From a virus, in the IMG/VR virus record IMGVR_UViG_3300032053_000013, positions 1 through 64,000 of that record: 64,000 nt of DNA, one strand, 5' to 3'. Both the position numbers and the translations under genes were made by a program. The first letter of the stretch is position 1. Each line of letters opens with the position of its first letter. The notes beneath the pieces were generated by a model that worked only from the letters and a program-made list of their open reading frames with translations, had not been told where the DNA came from and searched no databases. Positions 14,067 to 25,125 of the stretch are shown piece after piece.

Positions 14067-15299
14067 ATGGACAAGAACCCCTGGACCGGCCGACTCGCGG
14101 TCGAGGTGACCGGGAAGATGGGCGGGTGCTGCGTCGGGACGATCGTCAAGTGGCGCCCCCAGAACATCGGCGAGAAGAGGACCTGCTCCTACTGCGAGTC
14201 CTACCTCAAGACGATCCGGGCGGGAGAGGTCCTGTCCCCCGTCTTCACGGGAGGGATCCTGGAGCACCACCGCGAGGTGGCGGAGCCGGAGCTGACCATC
14301 GGGGGGCTCTACTTCGCCTCCGGCAGGTTCGCCTCCGAGGAGGCCGTGAGGAAGTGGATGGCCGACCGGGACATGGCAGGGGACGTCGCCAAGGTGGATG
14401 AGCACGCCTTCTACCTCCCCGTCGACGGCTCCCTCATGGCCGACTCCGTGCGGCTGGTCTGGGTCGCCCCCGGGGTCGTGGGCGAGATCGGGGTGTCGGA
14501 GAAGCAGGTCGCCGTTGGCGGCGGCCAGGCGTCCATGTCCTCCCCCGGGATCACGACCACGTCCATCGCGTCGGGAGGGGACCTCTTCCCGGCGCAGGGG
14601 CCCGCGGCCTCCGCGGCCGTGGTAGAGGGGGTGCCCTCCCTCATCCAGGGGATCACCGACGCGCAGGACGGGCACCAGCACGAGTACTTCCTGACGCCCG
14701 TGCCCGAGGTGGCCGGGTGGCGGGTCAAGTCCTTCACCTCCTTCAACAACGGGCACGCCCACATGATCGAGTGCGCCGTCGGGTCGGGCGGGGAGATCGA
14801 CACCAGGACTGCCCCGGACCAGACACCGGTCGGGGGGCACGCGCACTCGCACCGGGTGGCGTGGCCGATCGGGAAGTCCGACGGGGGGGAGCCCGAGGGG
14901 CAGGACGCCGACTTCGTCCACAAGACCATGGGGGCCGTCGACGGCTTCTGCAAGGACGTGCTCGGCGGCGGGGCCATGCAGGCGATGAGCGACTTCAGGG
15001 CCAAGATGGACGGGGCGATCGAGCGCGCGAGGGGCGCGTCCCCCGGAGTCGCGCCGAGCGGGGAGGTCATCGACGCGGTCTCCGACGCGGCCGGGATGGG
15101 GAACCCCGGGAACGTCGAGTCCCTGGTCGAGTGGGTGGGGGAGAAGGGGTTCGACGGGTGCGTCGCGGCCATCAAGGGGAGCAGGCGCGCGAGCGAGGAG
15201 GTCGACGACCCCGTGAAGGTCTGCGGCTGGCTCAAGGGCCAGGCCAAGAAGAAGGGGAAGCTGGCCCCCGAGCACGCGTACGGGAAGAAGAAGGAGTGA
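14067..15299 (+). CDS. hypothetical virion-associated protein with repeated HxH motifs, 410 aa
   Basis: ATG 14067, 12 bases after the previous stop. The N-terminus has cysteines (GGCCVGT, TCSYCESYL). The middle holds a His-rich module, DGHQHEYF, then NNGHAHMIE, then GGHAHSHR. HxH repeats bind metal ions; in T4 fibre tips they hold iron. The protein at 17138 has the same module. The C-terminal part is helical and ends in a Lys-rich tail (GQAKKKGKL, YGKKKE). Function is unknown; a metal-stabilised virion component is a fair hypothesis. Confidence 0.7.
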   Translation: MDKNPWTGRLAVEVTGKMGGCCVGTIVKWRPQNIGEKRTCSYCESYLKTIRAGEVLSPVFTGGILEHHREVAEPELTIGGLYFASGRFASEEAVRKWMADRDMAGDVAKVDEHAFYLPVDGSLMADSVRLVWVAPGVVGEIGVSEKQVAVGGGQASMSSPGITTTSIASGGDLFPAQGPAASAAVVEGVPSLIQGITDAQDGHQHEYFLTPVPEVAGWRVKSFTSFNNGHAHMIECAVGSGGEIDTRTAPDQTPVGGHAHSHRVAWPIGKSDGGEPEGQDADFVHKTMGAVDGFCKDVLGGGAMQAMSDFRAKMDGAIERARGASPGVAPSGEVIDAVSDAAGMGNPGNVESLVEWVGEKGFDGCVAAIKGSRRASEEVDDPVKVCGWLKGQAKKKGKLAPEHAYGKKKE

Positions 15300-15303
15300 C
15301 CAG

Positions 15304-16656
15304 ATGAACGAGGGACGCGACGTCTGGAGCGGCGGGAACATGTCGGAGAAGGGCGTCCAGGTCAACAAGTCCCTCCGCAGGGGCCTGGACATCCACCGCG
15401 GCTTCGAGCTCTTCCCGAAGAAGGTGAGGGCGTCCGAGGTCGACGGGGACCTGGCGGCGATCGGGGAGGCGCAGGAGTACGTCGACAAGGAGCGCAGGCT
15501 CCGCGCCGTCGGCGGCCCCTTCGCGTCCGGCGAGGCCGTCGAGAAGTCCATCGACCTCGACAAGGAAGGCAAGTTCCGCGAGGAGCTGCACCCCAGGCGC
15601 TCGGGAAAGTTCGCTCCGAAGGGGTCCGCATCCGTTGGCGCGAAGAAGCCGGAGGCGAAGAAGGTCGGGCACATGGGCATCCAGGACCCGAACTCCTCCG
15701 GGCAGGGATTCCACCCCGACCACGACAAGCACCCGTACCACCAGGCGCTCACCGACGCGGGGTTCAAGTACTCGCATTCGGTGACCGTGGTGCATCCGGG
15801 CGGGGACAGGGTTCTCCACCACGCCTACGGGGGCCCAGGCGACCTCGACGTCGGCGTCCACCAGGCTCTCGACGGCGGGAACTGGATGTGGGAGGGGGAG
15901 AAGGGCGGATCTGGCCGGATGACGAACGGCGGGGACGCCGAGTCCCTCGGGGAGTACCTCAAGCGCGGCAAGAGGTCGGTCGGGAAGGGCGTCGACGGGG
16001 GGGAGCCCTTCGGCAAGGAATGGTTGGCCGGGGTCGTCGGGGACATCGAGAAGGCCGCCAGCCCTTTCGTCGTTAGCCCCTCCGAGGGACCGGGACGGGA
16101 GGGGCGCGTCTCCAAGGACGAGATCGAGAAGGTCCTGAAGGACGCGGGGTGGGACAAGCTCCCGATCCCCGACAAGGCGAAGGAGGCCCTGGAGGACCTG
16201 ATCTCCAACGGGGCGAGGCCCGCCTCGGAGTACACTGGGAAGATCATGGTCGAGCACGGCGTCGCCGAGGAGCCGCCCTCGTTCGTCAGGCCGAAGAAGA
16301 TCAGCGTCGGGGACACCGTGATCCCCCTCGACTGGCGCGGGGTGTGCCTCCAGGGCGCGAAGTTCGACATGCCCTACGTGCCGAAAGCCGCCAAGGTCAA
16401 GAAGGTCTACATGGGGCCCGTGAAGGTGTCGAAGAACCCCTACCCGTTCGGCAGGATGCCGTCCGACATATCCAAGGTCGAGACGGTCACCGAGGACCGG
16501 ATGTGGGGCCTGGACCTGGAGGGCGACGAGGTGGGGAAGGACGACGACACTTTTCCCTCCACGTTCCCGACGCGGGACACTACAATGGTACTTCGGATGG
16601 AGGCGCTGGCCTCCCCGGGTGGGGAAGTCAATCCGGGAGAGATGCAGCCCCGTTGA
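15304..16656 (+). CDS. hypothetical virion-associated protein, 450 aa
   Basis: ATG 15304 follows the previous stop by four bases; an internal ATG at 15340 is possible. Around residues 98-109 is ELHPRRSGKFAPKG, reminiscent of the FNPHHDAHGRF element in the gene at 13354. A His-rich middle (HPDHDKHPYH) and a C-terminal beta-rich domain (KISVGDTVIPLDWRGVCL, KVKKVYMGPVKVS) are visible. No family recognised. Location between terminase and fibre genes suggests a structural role. Confidence 0.65.
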   Translation: MNEGRDVWSGGNMSEKGVQVNKSLRRGLDIHRGFELFPKKVRASEVDGDLAAIGEAQEYVDKERRLRAVGGPFASGEAVEKSIDLDKEGKFREELHPRRSGKFAPKGSASVGAKKPEAKKVGHMGIQDPNSSGQGFHPDHDKHPYHQALTDAGFKYSHSVTVVHPGGDRVLHHAYGGPGDLDVGVHQALDGGNWMWEGEKGGSGRMTNGGDAESLGEYLKRGKRSVGKGVDGGEPFGKEWLAGVVGDIEKAASPFVVSPSEGPGREGRVSKDEIEKVLKDAGWDKLPIPDKAKEALEDLISNGARPASEYTGKIMVEHGVAEEPPSFVRPKKISVGDTVIPLDWRGVCLQGAKFDMPYVPKAAKVKKVYMGPVKVSKNPYPFGRMPSDISKVETVTEDRMWGLDLEGDEVGKDDDTFPSTFPTRDTTMVLRMEALASPGGEVNPGEMQPR

Positions 16657-16657
16657 C

Positions 16658-16674
16658 GCGCATACGGTATGCGC
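16658..16674. repeat. 17-nt palindrome, copy 1
   Basis: GCGCATACGGTATGCGC, a perfect dyad of 8-nt arms around one central G, two bases after the stop of the 15304 gene and just before the ribosome site of the 16690 gene. An identical copy lies at 46740 and a one-base variant in opposite orientation at 37851. All three stand at gene junctions. Confidence 0.85.
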
Positions 16675-16689
16675 ATTTCGGAGGGACCC

Positions 16690-17109
16690 ATGAGCCTGAG
16701 CAGCTACGCGAGATCGGGGGCCGGGAAGGTGTCCAAGTCCCAGAGGGCGCGGGAGGGGGACGTCAACAAGCAGTTCACCCCGACCGGGCAGCCCCGCGTC
16801 CCGTCCAACATCCCCGGGTCCGGGCCGCAGGGCGTGCCCCCGGCGGAGCGGGACCAGATGGCCGCCTTCGCCAGGACCGGGAACGCGGACATGATCCCGA
16901 AGGTGGTCGCCGCCCAGACGGGCGAGGCCACCCACGGGCCCGCGCTGGCCGCCTCGCTCGCCAGGATGGGCGGGCAGGTCCGGCTGGCCCCCGGGCAGTT
17001 CCGCGCCTGGGCGCACCCGCAGGACCCGGCGCCGACGGCCTCGGACCAGGTCACGAGCAACCCGAAGAAGCCGGGATCGCTGCCGCCTCCGGCCCCGCCG
17101 GTGTACTAA
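16690..17109 (+). CDS. hypothetical protein, 139 aa
   Basis: ATG 16690 with GGAGGGA upstream; an ATG inside the palindrome (16669) is in frame but lacks such a site. The product is Pro/Gly/Ser-rich, begins SLSSYARSGAGKVSKSQ, has one helical middle (PALAASLARMGGQVRL) and ends in a Pro-rich tail (SLPPPAPPVY). It is probably a partly disordered structural component. No family recognised. Confidence 0.6.
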   Translation: MSLSSYARSGAGKVSKSQRAREGDVNKQFTPTGQPRVPSNIPGSGPQGVPPAERDQMAAFARTGNADMIPKVVAAQTGEATHGPALAASLARMGGQVRLAPGQFRAWAHPQDPAPTASDQVTSNPKKPGSLPPPAPPVY

Positions 17110-17137
17110 CCGGGGGGACGGTTCGGAGGGAAGCGCG

Positions 17138-17692
17138 ATGCAGCGATACCTGCACAAGATCCTGTTGGCGTCCAACGTCGACGCGGCCGCCCTGAACTCC
17201 CTGGGGAAGGAGGGGTGGTGCCTCACGACCTCGGCGGGGGACCGCCTCTTCCTCGTGAAGATCGTCAACGAGGAGCCGGTCGGGGCGGCCCACGTCTGCT
17301 CGAACTGCGGGTCCTTCGGGGCCCTGAAGGACGTGGAGGGGGTGGGTCGGTGCCCCTCGTGGAACCTTCTCATGGCGGCCGGGGGCACGTGCAGCAAGTG
17401 GAGCCTCCGGGGGGACACCGAGAAGTCGGTCCCCGACGAGGTGAGCGCGTGGCACTGGATGCCGAGGACGGAGGTCGGGGAGAAGCGGATCGAGGCGGTC
17501 ACGAGCCAGGTGGCCGGGATCGCCGCCCCGGAGCACAAGCACAGGGTCATGGTGATCCGCGCCAAGGACGGCTCCGTCGTGAGGGGCAAGACCGACGTGG
17601 TGAACGGGCACGACCACCCCGTCCTGGTCATGGGGATGGTCGAGGAGTCTGACGGGCACACCCACACATTCCTGCTTCCGCAGGAGTCGTGA
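17138..17692 (+). CDS. hypothetical protein with zinc knuckle and HxH motifs, 184 aa
   Basis: ATG 17138 has GGAGGGAAGCG upstream. The N-terminal part is alpha/beta (YLHKILLASNVDAAAL, GDRLFLVKIVN) followed by VCSNCGSFG. The C-terminal part carries EHKHRVMVI, then NGHDHPVLV, then DGHTHTFLL, the same three-step HxH series as the 14067 protein. Metal binding is likely. Shared architecture implies a common role in the particle, perhaps a metal-bound trimer. No named family is assigned. Confidence 0.7.
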   Translation: MQRYLHKILLASNVDAAALNSLGKEGWCLTTSAGDRLFLVKIVNEEPVGAAHVCSNCGSFGALKDVEGVGRCPSWNLLMAAGGTCSKWSLRGDTEKSVPDEVSAWHWMPRTEVGEKRIEAVTSQVAGIAAPEHKHRVMVIRAKDGSVVRGKTDVVNGHDHPVLVMGMVEESDGHTHTFLLPQES

Positions 17693-17705
17693 AGGAGGGA
17701 GTGAG

Positions 17706-18065
17706 ATGGGCAACTTCACCGGAAGCATGCAGGCCGGTCTCTCGACGAGCGACGGGATCAGCCTCTCGAAGACATCGAACGGGGTGGCCCTCGACGCCAA
17801 GGTCCTGCTCGACGACAACTTCGGGCCCGGGCCGGTGGTGGTGGACCTGGCCCCCCTGATCGCGTCCATCGCGGCCCCGAAGATGTTCCTCCTCCTCTGC
17901 GAGGGGGACGGGGCGCTGGTCGACATCGACAGCGTCGGGCCCTCGACCAAGGCGTTCAAGACGCTGCTCGGGGAGTTCTCCGCCACCCCCACGGGCGTGG
18001 GCGACATCGAGATCACGGCGAACGGGGCCTCGCAGAGGATCAGGTTCCTCTGCATGGGCGACTAA
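17706..18065 (+). CDS. small structural-type protein, tandem paralogue A, 119 aa
   Basis: ATG 17706 has GGAGGGAG upstream. The protein is beta-rich with GLSTSDGISLS near the start, VLLDDNFG, a hydrophobic middle (MFLLLCEGDGALVDI) and IRFLCMGD at the end. The next gene encodes the same pattern at the same positions, so the two arose by tandem duplication. Size and beta content fit a decoration or fibre-associated protein, but this is inference. Confidence 0.75.
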   Translation: MGNFTGSMQAGLSTSDGISLSKTSNGVALDAKVLLDDNFGPGPVVVDLAPLIASIAAPKMFLLLCEGDGALVDIDSVGPSTKAFKTLLGEFSATPTGVGDIEITANGASQRIRFLCMGD

Positions 18066-18114
18066 CGCCCGTTCCCTGAAGGCAGTCCGTTTCCCAAAGA
18101 TGGGAGGATCAGAG

Positions 18115-18486
18115 ATGGGAACCTTCACTTCGAGCGGAACGATGGGCCTGTCGACGAGCGACGGGATCTCCCTGTCAAGGGTCGTCAACGGCGACGCCAT
18201 GAACGCGAAGGCGCTGCTCGACGACAACTTCGGGGCCCCGGTGAGCGTCGACCTCGCCCCCCTCTGCGCCAGCATCGCGGACCCGAAGTGGGCGCTGCTG
18301 GTCTGCGACGGCGAGGGGGCGCAGATGAAGTTCGACGGAGCGGTCGCCTTCACGGTGAAGGCGGTCAAGGGGGCGATGTTCCAGTTCACGCCCAACAGCC
18401 CCGGCCCGTCGGGCGTCCTCGACCTGGAGCTCCAGACGAACGGGACCTCGACCCAGAGGATCCGGTTCCTCTGCACGGGCGACTAA
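18115..18486 (+). CDS. small structural-type protein, tandem paralogue B, 123 aa
   Basis: ATG 18115 is chosen over ATG 18100 because GGAGGATC lies before it and it aligns with paralogue A (MGTFTSSGTMGLSTSDG). Shared elements are GLSTSDGISLS, ALLDDNFG, VDLAPL, ASIADPK and RIRFLC.GD. The middle differs more, and this copy has a few extra residues near ASTQRI-like positions. Both may form homo- or hetero-oligomers in the virion. Function unknown. Confidence 0.75.
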   Translation: MGTFTSSGTMGLSTSDGISLSRVVNGDAMNAKALLDDNFGAPVSVDLAPLCASIADPKWALLVCDGEGAQMKFDGAVAFTVKAVKGAMFQFTPNSPGPSGVLDLELQTNGTSTQRIRFLCTGD

Positions 18487-18505
18487 TGCCGGGCGGTGAT
18501 GGAGC

Positions 18506-19408
18506 ATGCGGACCCCCGAGTCTGCCAGGATGCGGCTCTTCACGGGGGGCCTGCGGTCCGATGAACGGGCCTCAGGCTCCCCGCTTGGTATTGGCCTCCT
18601 CGCCAACATGAGGTCCACCGCGGGGGGCCCCTCGTGGCCTACGGCCGAGCCCAAGGACGCCGACGCCGGGACGTGCGACATGATGTGCCGGTCGCTCCTC
18701 GGGGGCGAGGAGACACTGGTCGAGCCCATCGGGGTGGGGATCCACCGGCCGTACCGGGTGGAGTTCATGACGGGGATGGACTCCGGGCCGGTGACCACGA
18801 GGCGGGCGGCCCTCAAGACGATCCACTGCCAGTACGAGAACAAGAGGTACTGCGAGTCGGTCGACCTGGACGTGACGGGGCCGGAGAGGGAGCTGGTATC
18901 CTTCGAGCTGGACCGCCTGTTCGGGTTCGACCTCGTCCCGCCGACGGTGGGGAGGGAGATCTCCAAGGTCGGGTACGGGAGCGTCCAGGCCTGGGTGGAC
19001 CGCCCGACGGCGTGGAAGTGGATCGACAAGGGGTACGACTACCGGGAGGACAGGACGAACCCGTGGCTGCACCGCCTGGCGGCGTTCGACTTCATCCGGG
19101 GCGAGATCGACCGCCACGCGAACAACTGGATCATGGACGAGCAGCGCCGGGTCTACGCGATCGACAACGGCTACTCCATCGTGAAGGGCGACGACAGGAA
19201 GTGGCTCCGGTCGAGCGCCGGGAAGCACCTGGTGGGGACGCCGGTACACCCGGGGGTCGCGGTGGAGATCAAGGCGATCGACGAGGACGCGGCCTTCGAC
19301 ATCGTGGACAGGAGGCGGTTCAAGAGCGGGGAGGCCGACGGCGTCGTCAAGAGGATCAGGGAGCTGAAGGGCCTGACGGAATGGCGGAAGCTCGGCGAGA
19401 AGTGGTAG
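18506..19408 (+). CDS. atypical protein-kinase-fold protein (PI3/4K/HipA/FAM20-like)
   Basis: Start assigned to ATG 18506; the first 80 residues are not conserved-looking, so a later start is possible. The kinase-like core has AALKTI (candidate ATP Lys104), the E-rich PERELVSFELDRLFG helix (126-140), VPPTV (144-148), GSVQAWV (158-164), the catalytic loop EIDRHANNW (200-208) and the metal motif AIDNG (218-222). This order fits the PI3/4-kinase, HipA and FAM20 superfamily. It should transfer phosphate to a protein or small molecule. The substrate is unknown. An HAD gene overlaps its end. Confidence 0.78.
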   Translation: MRTPESARMRLFTGGLRSDERASGSPLGIGLLANMRSTAGGPSWPTAEPKDADAGTCDMMCRSLLGGEETLVEPIGVGIHRPYRVEFMTGMDSGPVTTRRAALKTIHCQYENKRYCESVDLDVTGPERELVSFELDRLFGFDLVPPTVGREISKVGYGSVQAWVDRPTAWKWIDKGYDYREDRTNPWLHRLAAFDFIRGEIDRHANNWIMDEQRRVYAIDNGYSIVKGDDRKWLRSSAGKHLVGTPVHPGVAVEIKAIDEDAAFDIVDRRRFKSGEADGVVKRIRELKGLTEWRKLGEKW

Positions 19409-19992
19409 GGCGGAAGAGGCCCGTGGTGGCCGTCGACCTGGACGGAACGGTCCTGTCCGAGGACGACGAGTCGCCCCTCCCAGGCGCCACGGAGGCCCTG
19501 CGGTACCTGATGAAGGCCGGGTGGCGGGTCGTCGTCTGGACCCACAGGTCCGACCTCGGGGAGGTCAGGCGGCTGCTCGAGAAGAACAGGATCCCGTTCG
19601 ACCACATCAACGAGGACCCGGAGACGGACGCCGAGGGGTACTCCAGGAAGGTCTTCTTCGACGCGACGGTGGACGACAAGGCGGTCCCGTTCGCCGGGAA
19701 CTGGGCGGCCACCGTGGAGGAGCTCGAGGGGAGGAGGAGGGGGCTGGGGCTCGGGGGGGAGGCGAAGGTGCGGATCATGTCCGCGGGGTCGGAGGAGCCG
19801 GTCGCCGTGTTCTCCCTGCGGGGCGGGGTGGCGGTGGAGGAAACTGGCACGACGAGCAGGGTCGTCTTGGGTATGATGAAGGACGGCATCATGTCGGAGG
19901 ACGGTAAGGTGGTTCGCCCCGGCGACGGGGAGATGTTCCTGAAGGCGCTCTCGGCCGTTCGAGGCACGTACCTCTGGGCCGAGGCACATTGA
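19381..19992 (+). CDS. HAD-superfamily hydrolase with extra C-terminal domain
   Basis: ATG 19381 overlaps the kinase-like gene by 28 bases; GTG 19402 is an alternative. Motif I is VDLDGT (nucleophile Asp19, acid/base Asp21), motif II lies in VVWTHRSD (Thr54) and a later FFDATVDDKAV provides the metal-binding acidic pair. The first 110 residues match small phosphatase/nucleotidase HADs. The last 80 residues form an additional beta-rich domain of unknown role. Overlap with a kinase-like gene suggests the two act on the same pathway. That is inference. Confidence 0.8.
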   Translation: MAEARREVVGRKRPVVAVDLDGTVLSEDDESPLPGATEALRYLMKAGWRVVVWTHRSDLGEVRRLLEKNRIPFDHINEDPETDAEGYSRKVFFDATVDDKAVPFAGNWAATVEELEGRRRGLGLGGEAKVRIMSAGSEEPVAVFSLRGGVAVEETGTTSRVVLGMMKDGIMSEDGKVVRPGDGEMFLKALSAVRGTYLWAEAH

Positions 19993-20008
19993 GCAAGAGG
20001 AGGTCACC

Positions 20009-20254
20009 ATGCCTGCTGGCGGCGGCGATCCGAAGGTCATCGGGGACGGGAACGTCGTGAAGATCCGTCCCGAGTTCACCCGGGGCAACTGCGACGTGTG
20101 GGACCTGCGCGACGTGGTCGTGGCGCTGCTCGAGGAGCGCGAGGATCTCCGGGCGGCGGTCGCGGCGAACATGAACTACGCCGACTTCCAGACGGCGGTC
20201 GCGGCCCTGCCCCGCTGGGTGCAGATCATCGACTCCCTCAACAACAACCCGTAG
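20009..20254 (+). CDS. small hypothetical protein, 81 aa
   Basis: ATG 20009 has AGAGGAGG upstream. The protein contains VWDLRDVVVALLEEREDLRA and DFQTAVAALPRWVQIIDSL, two amphipathic helices, after a short beta N-terminus. No cysteine, no membrane segment and no family recognised. It lies between the HAD gene and the fibre genes. Confidence 0.65.
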   Translation: MPAGGGDPKVIGDGNVVKIRPEFTRGNCDVWDLRDVVVALLEEREDLRAAVAANMNYADFQTAVAALPRWVQIIDSLNNNP

Positions 20255-20280
20255 CACGGGGGCGTCGGGGGGAGGCCGAG

Positions 20281-23218
<2,938 letters not shown>

Positions 23219-23219
<1 letters not shown>

Positions 23220-24259
23220 TGGCAAGAAGTATCATCTTCGTGAACGACAGCGGCTCTCCTTGGAACCTTATGAGGTTCGGGGGAATCGTCGTTCCCGCCA
23301 CGGGAATCTACAACGCGACCGAGGTGGTTACAGATGACGAGCTGATCAACGCGATCCAGAAGGGGCTGGGGGCGGAGTTCGACTCGACTCACTACCTCAG
23401 GATCAATGGGGTCGACAAAACCGCTGCGGAGTCTCAGGGTTATGGGTCGCCGGATCAGCCGGGAGGGTACCCAACCCTCAACTCCTCGACGAATATCACG
23501 GACGGCCAGCATGGAAGCAGGGGTGGGGGATCTCTCCATACGGTAGCCGTGGCCGGTGTCTCGCCCGGTTTCCTCGGGGCCGATGACAAGACCAAGCTGG
23601 ACGCGACAGGGGTTTTGACCAGTACGGCTCCGGTCAATGTTACGAAAGCCACCGCTGACAAGGGAGTGTCGATAGAGGCTTCGCGGCAGGATCACAAGCA
23701 CGACATCACCACGGCAGCGGCGGTGGAGCTCACGGATTCGACTAACGCTGAGGGTGGCGCGACATCACTGGCCCGCTCGAACCATACGCACGGCCACGGG
23801 AACAGGGGCGGGGGAAGCCTTCATGCCGCAGCCACGGGGTCTGTCAACGGCTTCATGTCGGCGGCGGACAAGGCGAAGATGGACACGGTCGTTGCCGGAG
23901 CTCGCCCACAGATCTCGGTGTCGATGGGCGACAGCAACGGTCCTGGGGTGAACACGTCCAGCCAAACCCCGACGATCATTCGCTACGCCATCTACCGTGG
24001 GACGGGGGCATGGACTCCAACCTCGTTCAAGATCATCGCACAAACGTCGAACACGCAGCTCGGGTACTGCGACCTCTACGACGTGACCAACGGCAACGTC
24101 CTCGCGACGCTCTCGTTCTCGGGGAACACCGTGCAGTTGATCTCGGGAACGACCTTCGCAAACCTCCCCGCTGGGGAGGTGATGCTCGCTATCCGGGCAT
24201 ATCGCGGCGGTAGCGCGACCACCGTTTCGATCTATTTCGCATTGATGACTTCCAACTGA
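23219..24259 (+). CDS. tail fibre / virion protein with RGGGSLH repeats, 346 aa
   Basis: ATG 23219 overlaps the collagen-like gene's stop (TAATG). Two copies of a phage fibre motif occur, HGSRGGGSLHTVAVAG with FLGADDKTKLD, and HGNRGGGSLHAAATG with FMSAADKAKMD, and His-rich DHKHD and NHTHGHG segments precede the second. The C-terminal 120 residues look like a beta-sandwich tip. Codons are softer than in most of the genome. It is probably a fibre part or receptor-binding subunit. Confidence 0.8.
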
Positions 24260-24274
24260 TAGAGGGGCAGACCG

Positions 24275-25081
24275 ATGATTCTTCACAAGTACTATATGTA
24301 CTGCGACGACTGCGACTCGGCGAGGTACACGGAATTCAAGCCCGAGGAAGAGGGTCTGCCTACGGTCTGCCCCTACAACGCGGCCCACACGAACATCCGA
24401 GATGTCTCCATCGTGGCGACGGAGACCACAGACCCCATGCCGGTCAGGATCCAGGACGTGGAAGACCTCGATCCGACTCTCGCCAGGTCGAAGGTCAAGG
24501 GGATCAACTTCGACGCCCCGGCGGGGTGGACGAAGCATGGGGTGTCGTTCCCGTACCAGACCAACATCCTGTGCGGCAAGGGCTATGGGGGGTTCTGCGA
24601 GGACGGGGACATCGTCGAGTTCTCCATCGACCCCCAGCAAGTCGGGGCGATGACCGCCCCAGCAGTTCAGGGTGCCAAGGTCCTCAACGTCTACCTCCCC
24701 GACGAGGCGTGGGCGGTGCTTCTGAGGGGCATGTGGCTCCAGTTCGACCGGAACCCTGGAGCGGAGCCTGCGCCCGACTCCACGCATCCCGGCGATGACG
24801 AGTACGAGATCGCGGACTTCGACTCCGTGGCCGGGACGATCACCCTGCGGACGGGGCTGGCGACGGCCCTCTCCGGCGGGGACGCGGTGTTCATGGTCGT
24901 GAAGTACGCGGAGGACATCGAGATCCAGAACAAGGAGCTGGTGGATGTCGGTGCGGACACCGCTGGTTCCGCGTCCCTCCCCGCGAACGCGGTATTCAAC
25001 GTGTGGTTCTACAACGCTGGGCTCGCGCAGAAGCGGGTGAGGTTCCGCCTCTCCTTCAAGTACGGCCCGGTGGCGCAGTGA
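24275..25081 (+). CDS. hypothetical virion protein with N-terminal zinc site, 268 aa
   Basis: ATG 24275 has GAGGGGCAGACCG upstream. The first 35 residues hold YCDDCDSARY and, 24 residues later, VCPYNAAHTN, a possible zinc knuckle. The rest is beta-rich (VEFSIDPQQVG, DSVAGTITLRTGL, AVFNVWFYNAG), like a fibre or decoration protein. No family recognised. It is transcribed with the fibre genes. Confidence 0.65.
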   Translation: MILHKYYMYCDDCDSARYTEFKPEEEGLPTVCPYNAAHTNIRDVSIVATETTDPMPVRIQDVEDLDPTLARSKVKGINFDAPAGWTKHGVSFPYQTNILCGKGYGGFCEDGDIVEFSIDPQQVGAMTAPAVQGAKVLNVYLPDEAWAVLLRGMWLQFDRNPGAEPAPDSTHPGDDEYEIADFDSVAGTITLRTGLATALSGGDAVFMVVKYAEDIEIQNKELVDVGADTAGSASLPANAVFNVWFYNAGLAQKRVRFRLSFKYGPVAQ

Positions 25082-25125
25082 CGGGGCGTAGGTTACGCCC
25101 TACAACGTCCGAGTGAGAGGACGGC

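Noticed and set aside
16551-16586. TACAAT as a promoter -10 before the palindrome at 16658
   Set aside because: No acceptable -35 hexamer at 16-18 nt upstream (TCCACG), and it lies in coding sequence.
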